Positions 7,245-15,533 of a DNA stretch of 43,424 nt are shown piece after piece (positions within the stretch are counted from its first letter, which is position 1; every line of letters starts with the position of its first letter). The stretch covers positions 2,024,063-2,067,486 of the forward strand of contig CP070778.1 of NCBI GenBank assembly GCA_020346245.1. Direction: 5' to 3'. Under the pieces are notes generated by a model. That model was given only the letters and a program-made list of their open reading frames with translations. It did no database searches and was not told the origin of the DNA. Origin of the DNA: Flavobacteriaceae bacterium (GTDB lineage: Bacteria; Bacteroidota; Bacteroidia; Flavobacteriales; Flavobacteriaceae). The translations under genes were made by a program, and so were the position numbers.

Positions 7245-8339
7245 TTAATAATACTTGATAGGATTTGTAATACTCTCTGATAAAGAGATTGCAAAATTAG
7301 GCATTTTTTTTGTAAGATAGTCTACCAATAGATTTTTTGTAAACTGCTCTGTTTCATAGTGCCCTATATCTGCAATAAGAATTTTATTTTCAGCTTCAAA
7401 AAACTGATGATATTTCACATCAGAAGTAATAAAAATATCTGCCCCCGATTTTTTTGCCATGCCAATAGCGAAAGCTCCACTGCCCCCTAAAACTGCCACT
7501 TTTTGAATTTTTTTACCTAAAAAATTCGAGTGTCTTATGCACGAGACATGCATTTTGTTTTTTATAAAAGTGAGAAAATCCTTTTCAGACAGAGGTTCTT
7601 CCAATTCACCTATCATCCCCATACCTATTTGAGAATCAACATTATCTAAGGTACTTATTTCGTATGCCACCTCTTCGTATAGATGATTATCAAATAAGGC
7701 GGTTAAAACACTTTTTTCTTTGTTTCGTGGAAAAGTAACATTGATCTGTGTTTCTTTTTCCAATTGTAGTTCCCCCTTATTTCCTTTTACCGGATTTGCA
7801 TTCTTTCCTGCTTTATAGCTGCCTGTCCCGTCTACAGTAAAACTACATTCGCTATAATTTCCAATACTTCCTGCCCCGGCTTTAAAAAGACTATCCATTA
7901 GTACATTGGCATGTGTTTCAGGTACATATGTGGTTAATTTTTTTATTGTTCCCTTTTGAGGTATTAAAATTTTGGTTTGTTTTACCCCTAACACTTCACA
8001 TATTTTGGCATTAACACCATCCAATGCATTATCCAGTGCAGTGTGCAGGCAATAAATGGAAATATTATTTTGAATGGCCTTTATGACCGTACGTTCTACG
8101 TAATTAGATCCTGTAAGGTTTTTGATTCCCTTAAATAATATGGGATGAAAGCTAATGATAAGGTTACATGATTTGCTTATTGCTTCATCAATAACATTTT
8201 CAAGCGAATCAAGGGTAACAAGAATATTGGTAATATTCATGTCCAGATCACCTACTAATAGCCCAACATTATCAAAATCTTCAGCATATTCCAAAGGTGC
8301 CAATTCTTCTAGTATTTCAGCAACATCTTTAACTTTCAT
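7245..8339 (-). CDS. Nif3-like dinuclear metal-centre protein (GTP cyclohydrolase 1 type 2 homolog)
   Basis: Member of the NIF3/YqfO/YbgI family, toroidal hexamers with a two-metal site. Metal-ligand motifs are present: LIISFHPILF near residue 62, YCLHTALDN near residue 97, and the C-terminal DVKYHQF...IADIGHYETEQF. At 364 residues it is the long form with a middle insert (about 130-235), the PII/CutA-like domain seen in YqfO. The annotation GTP cyclohydrolase 1 type 2 often attached to this family is not established in general. It lies directly upstream of the coiled-coil gene on the same strand, with a two-base gap, and shares the terminator at 6419-6442. Confidence 0.93.
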   Translation of the reverse strand: MKVKDVAEILEELAPLEYAEDFDNVGLLVGDLDMNITNILVTLDSLENVIDEAISKSCNLIISFHPILFKGIKNLTGSNYVERTVIKAIQNNISIYCLHTALDNALDGVNAKICEVLGVKQTKILIPQKGTIKKLTTYVPETHANVLMDSLFKAGAGSIGNYSECSFTVDGTGSYKAGKNANPVKGNKGELQLEKETQINVTFPRNKEKSVLTALFDNHLYEEVAYEISTLDNVDSQIGMGMIGELEEPLSEKDFLTFIKNKMHVSCIRHSNFLGKKIQKVAVLGGSGAFAIGMAKKSGADIFITSDVKYHQFFEAENKILIADIGHYETEQFTKNLLVDYLTKKMPNFAISLSESITNPIKYY

Positions 8340-8554
8340 ATTTAAAACTTATAGCTGTTAAAATAAGACTTATCCGTTGATGGGATGTTCTGCAAAGTCC
8401 TGTAGGTGAATAAAACAATATTCAGATACATTTTAATCCATGCAAATCAATATTAGTTTTGATCAGCTTAAAACTAAGAAAACTGGTAAAAATTTAATTG
8501 TATGTTTTTAGCTATTTGCGTGCACCAAAGATAAAATATTATATTTTCGTAACT

Positions 8555-9553
8555 ATGCAACTGTTAAGAATTCTGGCCTTCCCATTTTCTTTGATCTATG
8601 CCTTCGTCGTGTATATTAGGAATCTTTTATATGATTTGGGAATTTTAACTTCTGCAACGTTTAATACGCCTACCATCTGTGTTGGTAACCTGAGTACCGG
8701 GGGCACAGGTAAAACACCAATGATAGAATGGCTTCTTAAACATTTGTCCGGAAGTTCAAAGCTGGCGGTTTTGAGCAGAGGTTATAAAAGAAAATCTAAA
8801 GGGTATGTTTTGGCACAACCAATTAGTACGGCTCAAGATATTGGAGATGAGCCCTTACAGATATATTCTAAATTCCCTGAGGTTGCTGTAGCGGTAGCAG
8901 AAGACAGGATTGAAGGGGTGAAGCAACTTGAAACCACCAGGCACCCGGATCTGATACTTTTGGACGACGCTTACCAACATAGAAAAGTTAAACCATCATT
9001 TTCTATTTTATTGACTTCCTATGGTCATTTGTATGCCAAAGACTGGTATTTGCCCACTGGGAATTTAAGGGACAGTAAAAGAGCTTCAAAGCGTGCTAAT
9101 TTGATTGTTGTGACCAAGTGTCCGTCCAATCTCGATGATGAAGGCCAATTAAGGATTATAAGCGAGCTTAAGCCTGAAATGAATCAGCAGGTATTGTTCT
9201 GTACATTGGATTACGACATTGATTTAAAAGGAGAAAAAGCGGGTTTATCTATTCTTGATCTTAAGAATAAAGAAGTTACCCTGGTAACAGGAATTGCAAA
9301 TCCTGAACCTTTACTGGAATTTCTAAAAAGCAATGAAATTCTCTTTGATCATCGGGAGTTCAGTGATCATCATTATTTTTCCGGGAGAGAGATCAATTTT
9401 TTTAACTCCAGACCTCTGGTACTGACAACAGAGAAAGACTATATGCGATTAAAGAATAAGGTAAATAACTTATACTATATATCTGTTAGTCACCGATTTT
9501 TGGGAGGAGGTAAGGAAGTAATTAAAAAAAGCCTTGAAAACTTAAGTAACTGA
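8555..9553 (+). CDS. lpxK: Tetraacyldisaccharide 4'-kinase
   Basis: Inner-membrane kinase that phosphorylates the 4' position of the lipid A precursor. The Walker A motif is GNLSTGGTGKTP, in the form specific to LpxK; LLDDAYQHRKV holds the conserved DDxxQHR, and the N-terminal hydrophobic helix (MQLLRILAFPFSLIYAFVVY) anchors it to the membrane. I place the start at 8555 (332 residues), because homologs begin just before the helix and a TTTG is found 21 bases upstream of a TATATTTT box ending about 10 bases before this ATG. An in-frame TTG at 8498 would add 19 residues. The 3' end overlaps the convergent histidine kinase gene by 12 bases. Other Lpx genes are not in the window. Confidence 0.95.
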   Translation: MQLLRILAFPFSLIYAFVVYIRNLLYDLGILTSATFNTPTICVGNLSTGGTGKTPMIEWLLKHLSGSSKLAVLSRGYKRKSKGYVLAQPISTAQDIGDEPLQIYSKFPEVAVAVAEDRIEGVKQLETTRHPDLILLDDAYQHRKVKPSFSILLTSYGHLYAKDWYLPTGNLRDSKRASKRANLIVVTKCPSNLDDEGQLRIISELKPEMNQQVLFCTLDYDIDLKGEKAGLSILDLKNKEVTLVTGIANPEPLLEFLKSNEILFDHREFSDHHYFSGREINFFNSRPLVLTTEKDYMRLKNKVNNLYYISVSHRFLGGGKEVIKKSLENLSN

Positions 9554-11779
9554 TTTCTTTAGCTTGTGCTCAAGGATGTTTTCGCCAATTTTTTGATAGA
9601 ATACTTCCGGTTTAAAAGGTTTAGTAACCACATCATTGCATCCTGCGGCATAAAAGCTTTCTAAGCTGTCATCCAGGGAGATGGCAGTAAGCGCTATAAT
9701 TGGAGTGTCTGTATCAAATTTTCGAATCTGAATTGTTGCTTCAACGCCACTTATTCCCGGCATGTGTATATCCATGAGTATTCCATCATACTGACTTTTG
9801 TTAGCCATTTCTACTGCAGTGTTTCCATTTCCTGCAATCTCACAACTAATGCCCCTTTTATTTAACATTTTTTTGGTGATTACCTGATTTATTTTGTTGT
9901 CTTCTACAACCAAAACATGCAGGCCATTTAAATCATAGTCTTTTTGAGTAATTTCAAATGCAATCTCATCAACCACACTGTCTTTAGATTTAAGATCGAG
10001 TTCAAAGAAAAATGAACTGCCCTTACCCAAAGTACTTTCTAACTGAATTTTACTGTCAAATAATCCCAACAGACTCTTAACGATGGTAAGCCCAAGGCCT
10101 GTGCCCCCATATTCCCTGTTAATCTGAATTGAGCCCTGTTCAAAGCTATCAAAGATATTCTGCTGCTGTTCATTTGAAATGCCTATTCCATTATCTTTAA
10201 CTTCAAAATATATAGTTACCTCTTCTTCTTCCTTTTTCATGAGTTTTGCAATAACATTTACTTCTCCATTCTTAGTAAATTTTAAAGCATTACCTACAAG
10301 GTTCATAAAAATTTGAGATAATTTAATAGGGTCGCTCATTAAATGTTTAGGAATTTCTTCATCATATTCCAGGATAATTTTTGTGTTATTTTCCTTAGCA
10401 CTTTGCTGTAATGAACTTATAACATCTGCAAGCACTTTTTTCAAATTGAATTCCATGCTTAATGGCTCCAGTTTGTCCGCGTCTATTTTGTTTATTTGCA
10501 GTATGTCGTTTATAAAATTAAGTAGATAATCTCCTGAAAACTTTAAAGATTTAAGATGTTCTTTTTGACTCTCACTGGGATTTTCTTCCAACAATAAATG
10601 AGCCAAACCTGTAACGGCATAAAGAGGGGTTCTCAATTCATGACTCACTGTAGACAGGAAATTAGTTTTAGCTTCCATAGCCTGAACAGCAGCATCTCTG
10701 GCTGTTTGAAGTTCCCTGTTTTTAGTTTGTAAAAGATCATTGGTCTTCAATTTGATCTGATTGTTCCTGAATAGCGATACCGCCAATAATGAAATAATTG
10801 TCAAAAATGCTGAGGTCAGGATCGCCGTAATTTCAGATCTGTTACGGGATTCATTTAATTCCTCTATTTTGGTATCCTGGCGTTTAATTTCATCTGCCAT
10901 AAATTCAAATTGAATCCTATCCGCAGTTTTTGCCTCAGCCTTAATTTTTTCAATAGTGAAAACAGAATCCTTTAGTTTTAACAGATTCCTGTTATGCGCA
11001 AGGGAAAGATCATACTTTTCTCTTTTTTCATAGGCCTGTCCTAATAATTCGTTAGCTTCAAATACCTCTTTGGAAAAGTTATTTGCTTCCGCAATTTCTA
11101 ATGCGCTAATCCCATTTTTAATACTCTCGTCATAATCCTCCGTATTTAAGTATAATTTGGCCAACCCCAGGTGTGATTTTACCATTAGGGATTCTTTTTC
11201 AAAAACATCATTATTTACTACAAGAGAATTGAAATTTAAGGCGGCGCTGTCATATTTTTCTAAACTAAGATAAATATTCGCCTCCAATAGCAAGATGTTG
11301 TTGAGAAGATTGCGGTCGTTGGTAAGCTGCCTGGATTCATTGAGCATAAAAATAGCCTGAAAGTTATTTCCGCTGTCGTAAAGTAAAATAGATTCAATGA
11401 ATCTGTGTACCGCGTGCCCATATGGATATTCCAGTTCGTTCAACAGAACCGTTGCACGATCCCAATAAAAAAGAGTAGTTTCTCTTTTGTCCAGTTCCAT
11501 ATAAAGCAAGGCAAATTTGTGATAACAGTCTACCAGGGCTTTTTCATCTTCCGTTTCTTCGGCTAAAGCAGCGGCCTTGTCCAGGGATTCCAGTGCAAGA
11601 TTTATTTTGTTTTGGTTTTTGTATGTTCGGGTTTCATTGAAGAAAGTTTCCAAACCATTTACCTGATTTGCTCGCTCCTGGGCCAAGACAATAGGGGCAT
11701 AAGTCACGCATATTAATATGAGCAATGCCTTACAAATTATGATATGTTGGAAAATAAATTTCAAATAATTAGTTATCAA
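9542..11779 (-). CDS. TPR hybrid sensor histidine kinase with receiver domain
   Basis: A 745-residue hybrid kinase. Order: signal peptide (about 6-34), periplasmic TPR-like helical repeats (about 40-280), coiled coil, TM helix (about 317-337), HisKA with phospho-acceptor H380 (FLSTVSHELRTPL), HATPase (N box GNALKFT, G boxes DNGIGI and GGTGLGL), and a REC domain with acidic pocket E626/D627, phosphorylation site D670 (ILMDIHMPG) and K720. No DNA-binding output domain follows, so it must signal through a separate partner, possibly a phosphotransfer protein. The start is uncertain: the first codon here is TTG at 11779; a TTG at 11764 gives a tidier signal peptide. It overlaps the end of lpxK by 12 bases, tail to tail. 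Confidence 0.92.
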   Translation of the reverse strand: MITNYLKFIFQHIIICKALLILICVTYAPIVLAQERANQVNGLETFFNETRTYKNQNKINLALESLDKAAALAEETEDEKALVDCYHKFALLYMELDKRETTLFYWDRATVLLNELEYPYGHAVHRFIESILLYDSGNNFQAIFMLNESRQLTNDRNLLNNILLLEANIYLSLEKYDSAALNFNSLVVNNDVFEKESLMVKSHLGLAKLYLNTEDYDESIKNGISALEIAEANNFSKEVFEANELLGQAYEKREKYDLSLAHNRNLLKLKDSVFTIEKIKAEAKTADRIQFEFMADEIKRQDTKIEELNESRNRSEITAILTSAFLTIISLLAVSLFRNNQIKLKTNDLLQTKNRELQTARDAAVQAMEAKTNFLSTVSHELRTPLYAVTGLAHLLLEENPSESQKEHLKSLKFSGDYLLNFINDILQINKIDADKLEPLSMEFNLKKVLADVISSLQQSAKENNTKIILEYDEEIPKHLMSDPIKLSQIFMNLVGNALKFTKNGEVNVIAKLMKKEEEEVTIYFEVKDNGIGISNEQQQNIFDSFEQGSIQINREYGGTGLGLTIVKSLLGLFDSKIQLESTLGKGSSFFFELDLKSKDSVVDEIAFEITQKDYDLNGLHVLVVEDNKINQVITKKMLNKRGISCEIAGNGNTAVEMANKSQYDGILMDIHMPGISGVEATIQIRKFDTDTPIIALTAISLDDSLESFYAAGCNDVVTKPFKPEVFYQKIGENILEHKLKKSVT

Positions 11780-12124
11780 TATAATAAGTTAAATAAATAC
11801 AATAAATTTTTCGATGCACACATCTAACTTTTTGATATTTCGAGAATTATTAAATTTTTTATCAACCTCAGCCTAAAAATCAAACGTTCAGGATAGGCAA
11901 CTATTGTTTATTTAAACAGAAACTATAGGTTCTTTCTTATAAAAAGCCCAGTTTTTTAGTTCATTTTAGGAAAATCTGTTAAAAGTATTATTTATTTAGA
12001 GAATATTCACTGCTATTTTATGTTAAAAAAGCACTTCTGAAGCTGTGGTTTATGGATGGAAATGCTTGCTATAACAGCATATATGCTTTAGATAACTTTG
12101 AATTAAAGAGTCTTTGCAATTATT
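11780..12124. other. Gene-free region between the hybrid kinase and lipA
   Basis: About 345 very AT-rich bases upstream of the kinase gene and downstream of lipA. No open frame or tRNA-like structure is seen. The only regular element is a perfect 12-base palindrome, AGCATATATGCT, at 12076-12087, which could be an operator or part of a weak terminator. No exact TAnnTTTG box was found at a suitable distance before the kinase. Confidence 0.5.
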
Positions 12125-13000
12125 TTAATTAATATGTTTATGTGCTTTATATGAAGATCTGACTAAGGCTCCGCTTTCAACGTGCCTGAATCCCAAACTT
12201 TTCCCTAATTCCTCATACTTTGCAAATTGTTCGGGTAGGATAAACTCTTTTACCGGCAAGTGCCTTTTGGATGGTTGAAGGTATTGCCCTATTGTAACCA
12301 CGTCAACCCCTACCTTTCTGAGGTCCTCCATAGTTTCAATTACTTCAGATTCGCGTTCGCCCAGGCCTAACATAATTCCGGATTTAGTACGTCTGGCACC
12401 ATTTTCTTTTAAGTATCTAAGTACATTTAAGCTGCGCTCATATTTTGCCTGTATTCTAACTTCCCGTGTAAGTCTTTTTACAGTTTCCATATTGTGAGAA
12501 ACAACTTCGGGGGCAACATCAACAATGCGATCCAAGTGAGTTCCAATCCCTTGAAAGTCCGGAATAAGGGTTTCCAAAGTGGTATTCGGATTCATTCTTC
12601 GAATAGCCTTCACAGTTTCGGACCAGATAATAGAGCCCATATCTTTAAGATCATCCCGGTCTACAGAGGTAATTACCGCATGCTTAATTCCCATAATCTT
12701 TATGGAACGTGCAACTTTCTCCGGTTCTTCCCAATCCACATTTTCGGGCCGGCCGGTTTTAACACCACAAAACCCACATGACCTTGTACAGATATTACCT
12801 AATATCATAAAAGTAGCAGTGCCTTCACCCCAGCATTCGCCCATATTAGGGCAACTTCCTGAAGTACATATAGTATTCAAATCGTACTTGTCAACCAGAC
12901 TTCTTAGTTGCGTATATTTTTTTCCGGTTGGCAACTTAACTCTTAACCATTTTGGCTTGCCTTTGGGGGGTTGTACGTGAGAAATGGTTTCGACGCTCAT
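12125..13000 (-). CDS. lipA: Lipoyl synthase
   Basis: Radical-SAM enzyme that inserts two sulfur atoms into octanoyl chains bound to 2-oxoacid dehydrogenase E2 subunits and GcvH. Both iron-sulfur clusters can be placed: the auxiliary cluster C45/C50/C56 in [12 protein letters not shown] and the radical-SAM cluster C71/C75/C78 in CTRSCGFC. The C-terminal RSSY motif that supplies the serine ligand of the auxiliary cluster is also present (LVRSSYKA). The 291 residues match the usual length. An exact TATATTTG box ends 13 bases upstream. lipB is not in the window. The two sigma-factor transcription units lie upstream on the same strand. Confidence 0.98.
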   Translation of the reverse strand: MSVETISHVQPPKGKPKWLRVKLPTGKKYTQLRSLVDKYDLNTICTSGSCPNMGECWGEGTATFMILGNICTRSCGFCGVKTGRPENVDWEEPEKVARSIKIMGIKHAVITSVDRDDLKDMGSIIWSETVKAIRRMNPNTTLETLIPDFQGIGTHLDRIVDVAPEVVSHNMETVKRLTREVRIQAKYERSLNVLRYLKENGARRTKSGIMLGLGERESEVIETMEDLRKVGVDVVTIGQYLQPSKRHLPVKEFILPEQFAKYEELGKSLGFRHVESGALVRSSYKAHKHIN

Positions 13001-13013
13001 AGAAAATTTTTAA

Positions 13014-13021
13014 CAAATATA
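13014..13021 (-). promoter_or_regulatory. Putative promoter box of lipA
   Basis: On the minus strand TATATTTG, an exact TAnnTTTG match; a TTG lies 22 bases further upstream. The lipA ATG follows 13 bases later, implying a very short leader. Confidence 0.55.
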
Positions 13022-13091
13022 CGACCAAATGGAAAAACAAAAGCAATCAGCCTACGGTTCGCTTTTTGATTAAAAAAAAATTGGGGCAAAG

Positions 13092-13658
13092 TTATCTATT
13101 GCTTTTGATAATTTCAGCCAATAACTTTTTTGCCCTCAGCAATTTTACTTTAACATTATTTATCGGTTCACCTAATTCTTTGGCTATTTCTGAATAGGAT
13201 AGTTCGTTAAAATACCGAAGATTAATAACTTTTTGATAATGAGGCTTTAATTGTTTAATATTTTGAAGAAGTTTTGCAAGATTCTGATCCGTTATTAATT
13301 GATCTTCTGCGGTTGGGGCATCATCAAGAACCTTTTTTATGGCCTCGTTATTTCCAGTTTCTGTAGCATGAAGAACATTCCTTTTTCTTTTCCTTATAAG
13401 GTCTACATGTAAATTTTTAGAAATAGTGATCAGCCATGTTTTGAACTCATAAGACGAATCATAGGTATCCAATTTGTCAAAAGCCCTGGAAAAAGTTTGT
13501 ATCGTAATATCCTCGGCATCATTTTCATTTTTAGTCCGTATCAATTGAAAACCATAGACATCATTCCAGTATTTATCAAGTAAAGTACTAAAAGCAATCT
13601 GATTGCCTGCTTTAGCCCTTTCGATAGTACTCTTGAGTGTTTCGTCAGTTTTATCCAA
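13092..13658 (-). CDS. ECF RNA polymerase sigma factor
   Basis: A 188-residue group 4 (ECF) sigma factor. Region 2 runs from about residue 20 to 90, with DAEDITIQTFSRAF and the -10-binding stretch YEFKTWLITISKNLHVDLIRK. Region 4 (about 130-185) has a helix-turn-helix in LSYSEIAKELGEPINNVKVK. The start codon is TTG: the frame is closed by a TAA shortly upstream and no ATG stands near the conserved N-terminus; an A-rich stretch ending in GGG precedes it. It follows the small Cys-rich protein gene by 36 bases on the same strand, so they are probably co-transcribed. No anti-sigma gene directly follows; lipA lies downstream. Confidence 0.9.
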   Translation of the reverse strand: MDKTDETLKSTIERAKAGNQIAFSTLLDKYWNDVYGFQLIRTKNENDAEDITIQTFSRAFDKLDTYDSSYEFKTWLITISKNLHVDLIRKRKRNVLHATETGNNEAIKKVLDDAPTAEDQLITDQNLAKLLQNIKQLKPHYQKVINLRYFNELSYSEIAKELGEPINNVKVKLLRAKKLLAEIIKSNR

Positions 13659-13694
13659 ACCCTTTTTTTATAAAAATCCAAAGATTATTATGTG

Positions 13695-13907
13695 CTATAA
13701 TGACTTAGCGGAAGTCTCTTCTTTTAGGCAATCCTGCTCATCGGGAAGTTTACCACAGAAACCGCAGGCCTCGCCATTGTTGTTCAGATAAGGATTCTGA
13801 CTGGCGCAAGTACCGGCAAACTTGCCATCTTTTTTAGACCATATTTTAATTGCTATACCCGCAAAAGCCAGTGCCAAAAGACCTATGGTAAGTAAAATCA
13901 ACTTCAT
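13695..13907 (-). CDS. Small Cys-rich membrane protein, possibly NqrM-like
   Basis: A 70-residue protein: one N-terminal TM helix (ILLTIGLLALAFAGIAIKIW), then a short domain with four cysteines in KFAGTCASQNPYL, GEACGFCGK and EQDCLKE. The order helix, basic patch, G-(S/T)-C, then clustered CxxC and C resembles NqrM (DUF539), the maturation factor said to deliver iron to the Na+-translocating NADH:quinone reductase. The match is by pattern only, and the spacing differs, so NqrM is a suggestion. It stands 36 bases upstream of an ECF sigma gene on the same strand. Its promoter boxes overlap the terminator of the upstream anti-sigma gene. Confidence 0.75.
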   Translation of the reverse strand: MKLILLTIGLLALAFAGIAIKIWSKKDGKFAGTCASQNPYLNNNGEACGFCGKLPDEQDCLKEETSAKSL

Positions 13908-13921
13908 AAAAAAAATTTATA

Positions 13922-13937
13922 CAAAGATACAAAAATA
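13922..13937 (-). promoter_or_regulatory. Tandem -7 boxes upstream of the Cys-rich protein
   Basis: The minus strand reads TATTTTTG directly followed by TATCTTTG, two exact TAnnTTTG matches in tandem. The second ends 14 bases before the ATG at 13907. The first overlaps the T-run of the terminator at 13936-13956. No TTTG is visible at -33, where the terminator stem lies. Confidence 0.5.
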
Positions 13938-13956
13938 AGCCCCTGAAAGGGGCTTA
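13936..13956 (-). terminator. Rho-independent terminator of the sigma/anti-sigma operon
   Basis: Perfect eight-base stem TAAGCCCC/GGGGCTTA with a five-base loop. On the minus strand a TTTTTG run follows at once. It lies 23 bases past the anti-sigma stop. Confidence 0.9.
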
Positions 13957-13979
13957 ATATGCTCTATAAAAATTGCTTC

Positions 13980-14738
13980 TCAATAATTAATATTGGCTAC
14001 AATATTTTTAACAGTAGGGGTGTCGTTTCCACCCTGAGGCTCTATAGTTATATAACTAACCGAATTTTCTGCATAGGGCAGAGGTCTGAGATGATCTTTA
14101 TCGTCAACATTTTTTATAACTCCCAGATTCACCATTTCACCATTAACTTCAGCCCACATCTGATAACACTGATTGTCCGGTAAATTAGGCAAATTCCTTA
14201 CATTGATATATGATAGTTTTTTAACCGGATTAATATAAGCCACGGCTTTTAATTCCTTAGCCTTTTTATTACCATTAACCGCATACTTTTTGGTCTGAGG
14301 ATTATTCAGAACAATAAACTGGTTTCTCACATCTTCCAGTTGCTCTTTCATATCTTCCTCCAAAGTTCTGATCTTATTATTTACAATTACATTTTCATCC
14401 TGTAAATTTTGGTTCTGATTCCAAAAGAAATAAGATGATCCTGCGAAAAGAAAAGCGGCTATACTTGCTGCAACGGCATATCTTTGAAATTTCCTTCTGC
14501 CTGTATTTTGTGCTTTTATTCTATTGAGAATTTTAGCTTTAAGGCCTTCCGGAGCATTTAGGGCATATATCTTTGCATATGTTTCAAGATTATCCTGCAA
14601 CTCATCATAGGTTTTTCTAACTTCCGGATACATGGCAATATATCGCTCAACTTGCATTGATTCTTCAGGAGTAGTCGTTCCCAGAAGATACTTTTCAAGC
14701 AAATCAGTATCTAAAAATATTCGTATTTTTTCTTTCAT
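13980..14738 (-). CDS. Anti-sigma factor, RskA-type
   Basis: A 252-residue membrane anti-sigma factor. The N-terminal cytoplasmic part (1-75; LLEKYLLGTTTPEESMQVERY) is the zinc-finger-less anti-sigma domain. One TM helix follows (about 83-103, YAVAASIAAFLFAGSSYFFW), then a coiled coil, then the RskA-like extracytoplasmic domain (about 140-250) with YINVRNLPNLPDNQCYQMWA and VSYITIEPQGG. Family knowledge: it holds its partner sigma at the membrane until a signal releases it. It overlaps the preceding sigma gene by ATGA, so translation is coupled. Its C-terminal domain is common in flavobacteria, but the ligand is unknown. Confidence 0.9.
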   Translation of the reverse strand: MKEKIRIFLDTDLLEKYLLGTTTPEESMQVERYIAMYPEVRKTYDELQDNLETYAKIYALNAPEGLKAKILNRIKAQNTGRRKFQRYAVAASIAAFLFAGSSYFFWNQNQNLQDENVIVNNKIRTLEEDMKEQLEDVRNQFIVLNNPQTKKYAVNGNKKAKELKAVAYINPVKKLSYINVRNLPNLPDNQCYQMWAEVNGEMVNLGVIKNVDDKDHLRPLPYAENSVSYITIEPQGGNDTPTVKNIVANINY

Positions 14739-15301
14739 GATATAAAAATTAATAGGGGTAAAAGAATCATAGAGTTTCCATAAATTTTTTTGAGTTCTCT
14801 TAATCCAATTTTTAATCTGGATTTGATAGTACCCAATGGAATATTTAATTCATCACTAGCTTCCTGCTGTGTCATACCCTGAAAAAACAAGGCATCCAGC
14901 ACTACGTGATATTTATGTTCTATCTTCTCCAAGTTCTCTTTTACGTCCATGAACTCGGGTCTGATACTTTCTACACCTAGATTATATACGTCTGAAACAT
15001 CAATTTGGATTTCTTTATCAGATTTCGTGTTAACGCTGCGCAGCTTATCAATTGCGGTGTTTCTTGTAATCCTGAAAAGCCATGTAAATAATTTGGCTTT
15101 GGATGAATCATAGGAGTCAGATTTTTTCCAGATCTTTACAAAGCTCTCCTGCAAAACATCCTGCGCCAGTTCTGAATCCCTAACTACCTTAAATGCAACC
15201 CCATAGAGTGTATCACCATAATGTTCGTAGAGCAATGAAATGGCCTTTTCATTGCGTTCATGCAACAATTCAACAATATGTTTTTCTAATAGTGTACTCA
15301 T
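14735..15301 (-). CDS. ECF sigma factor (SigK-like) with hydrophobic C-terminal tail
   Basis: A 188-residue ECF sigma factor. Region 2 contains DSELAQDVLQESFVKIWKKS and the helix KLFTWLFRITRNTAIDKLR; region 4 has the HTH in MTQQEASDELNIPLGTIKSR. It is the partner of the RskA-type anti-sigma factor directly downstream, with which it shares ATGA. The last 12 residues (SMILLPLLIFIS) are strikingly hydrophobic, beyond the end of region 4; this may be a by-product of the overlap region or a membrane-touching tail. Upstream lies the structured intergenic stretch at 15372-15516, transcribed away from it. No exact TAnnTTTG box was found before it, which would suit autoregulation by its own sigma. Confidence 0.9.
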   Translation of the reverse strand: MSTLLEKHIVELLHERNEKAISLLYEHYGDTLYGVAFKVVRDSELAQDVLQESFVKIWKKSDSYDSSKAKLFTWLFRITRNTAIDKLRSVNTKSDKEIQIDVSDVYNLGVESIRPEFMDVKENLEKIEHKYHVVLDALFFQGMTQQEASDELNIPLGTIKSRLKIGLRELKKIYGNSMILLPLLIFIS

Positions 15302-15371
15302 ATAAGATTAACGACATCAAATTATTAGCCAGGAAAGCGTCCAAAATAATAATCTGCGCCGTATATAGTGT

Positions 15372-15516
15372 AAACGCTAAATTATAAAATTGATTGTTAA
15401 GTAAGCGTTTTCTCAATTTTAATTAGACGAATGTGCAACTGGTTATTGTACATTTAATTTTTGGTTAGTTTGGTTTGGTATAACCCTCGTAAATTCTTTT
15501 ACGGGGGTTATTTTTT
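15372..15516 (+). ncRNA. Candidate plus-strand small RNA with intrinsic terminator
   Basis: The stretch lies between two minus-strand genes and has no open frame. Arms seen, 5' to 3': AAACGCT (15372-15378) with AGCGTTT (15404-15410); AAAATTG (15386-15392) with CAATTTT (15414-15420), interleaved with the first pair as in a pseudoknot or two alternative folds; ATGTGCAA (15431-15438) with TTGTACAT (15446-15453); and a 14-base stem (15480-15493 with 15498-15511) followed by T's to 15516, an excellent plus-strand terminator. The two imperfect pairs are G-U wobbles in plus-strand RNA but A/C mismatches in minus-strand RNA, which favours plus transcription. No plus-strand gene precedes the terminator and no exact TAnnTTTG box was found, so the 5' end is unknown. 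It could also be a leftover of a lost gene. Confidence 0.45.
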
Positions 15517-15533
15517 GAAGTTTGGCATTCTAT

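Noticed and set aside
8453-8477. Hairpin TTAGTTTT/AAAACTAA upstream of lpxK
   Set aside because: Eight AT-rich pairs with no T-run and no gene ending nearby on either strand; probably chance in AT-rich DNA.
12579-12980. Plus-strand open frame of about 133 codons
   Set aside because: Antisense to the conserved core of lipA, with no promoter or recognisable domain.
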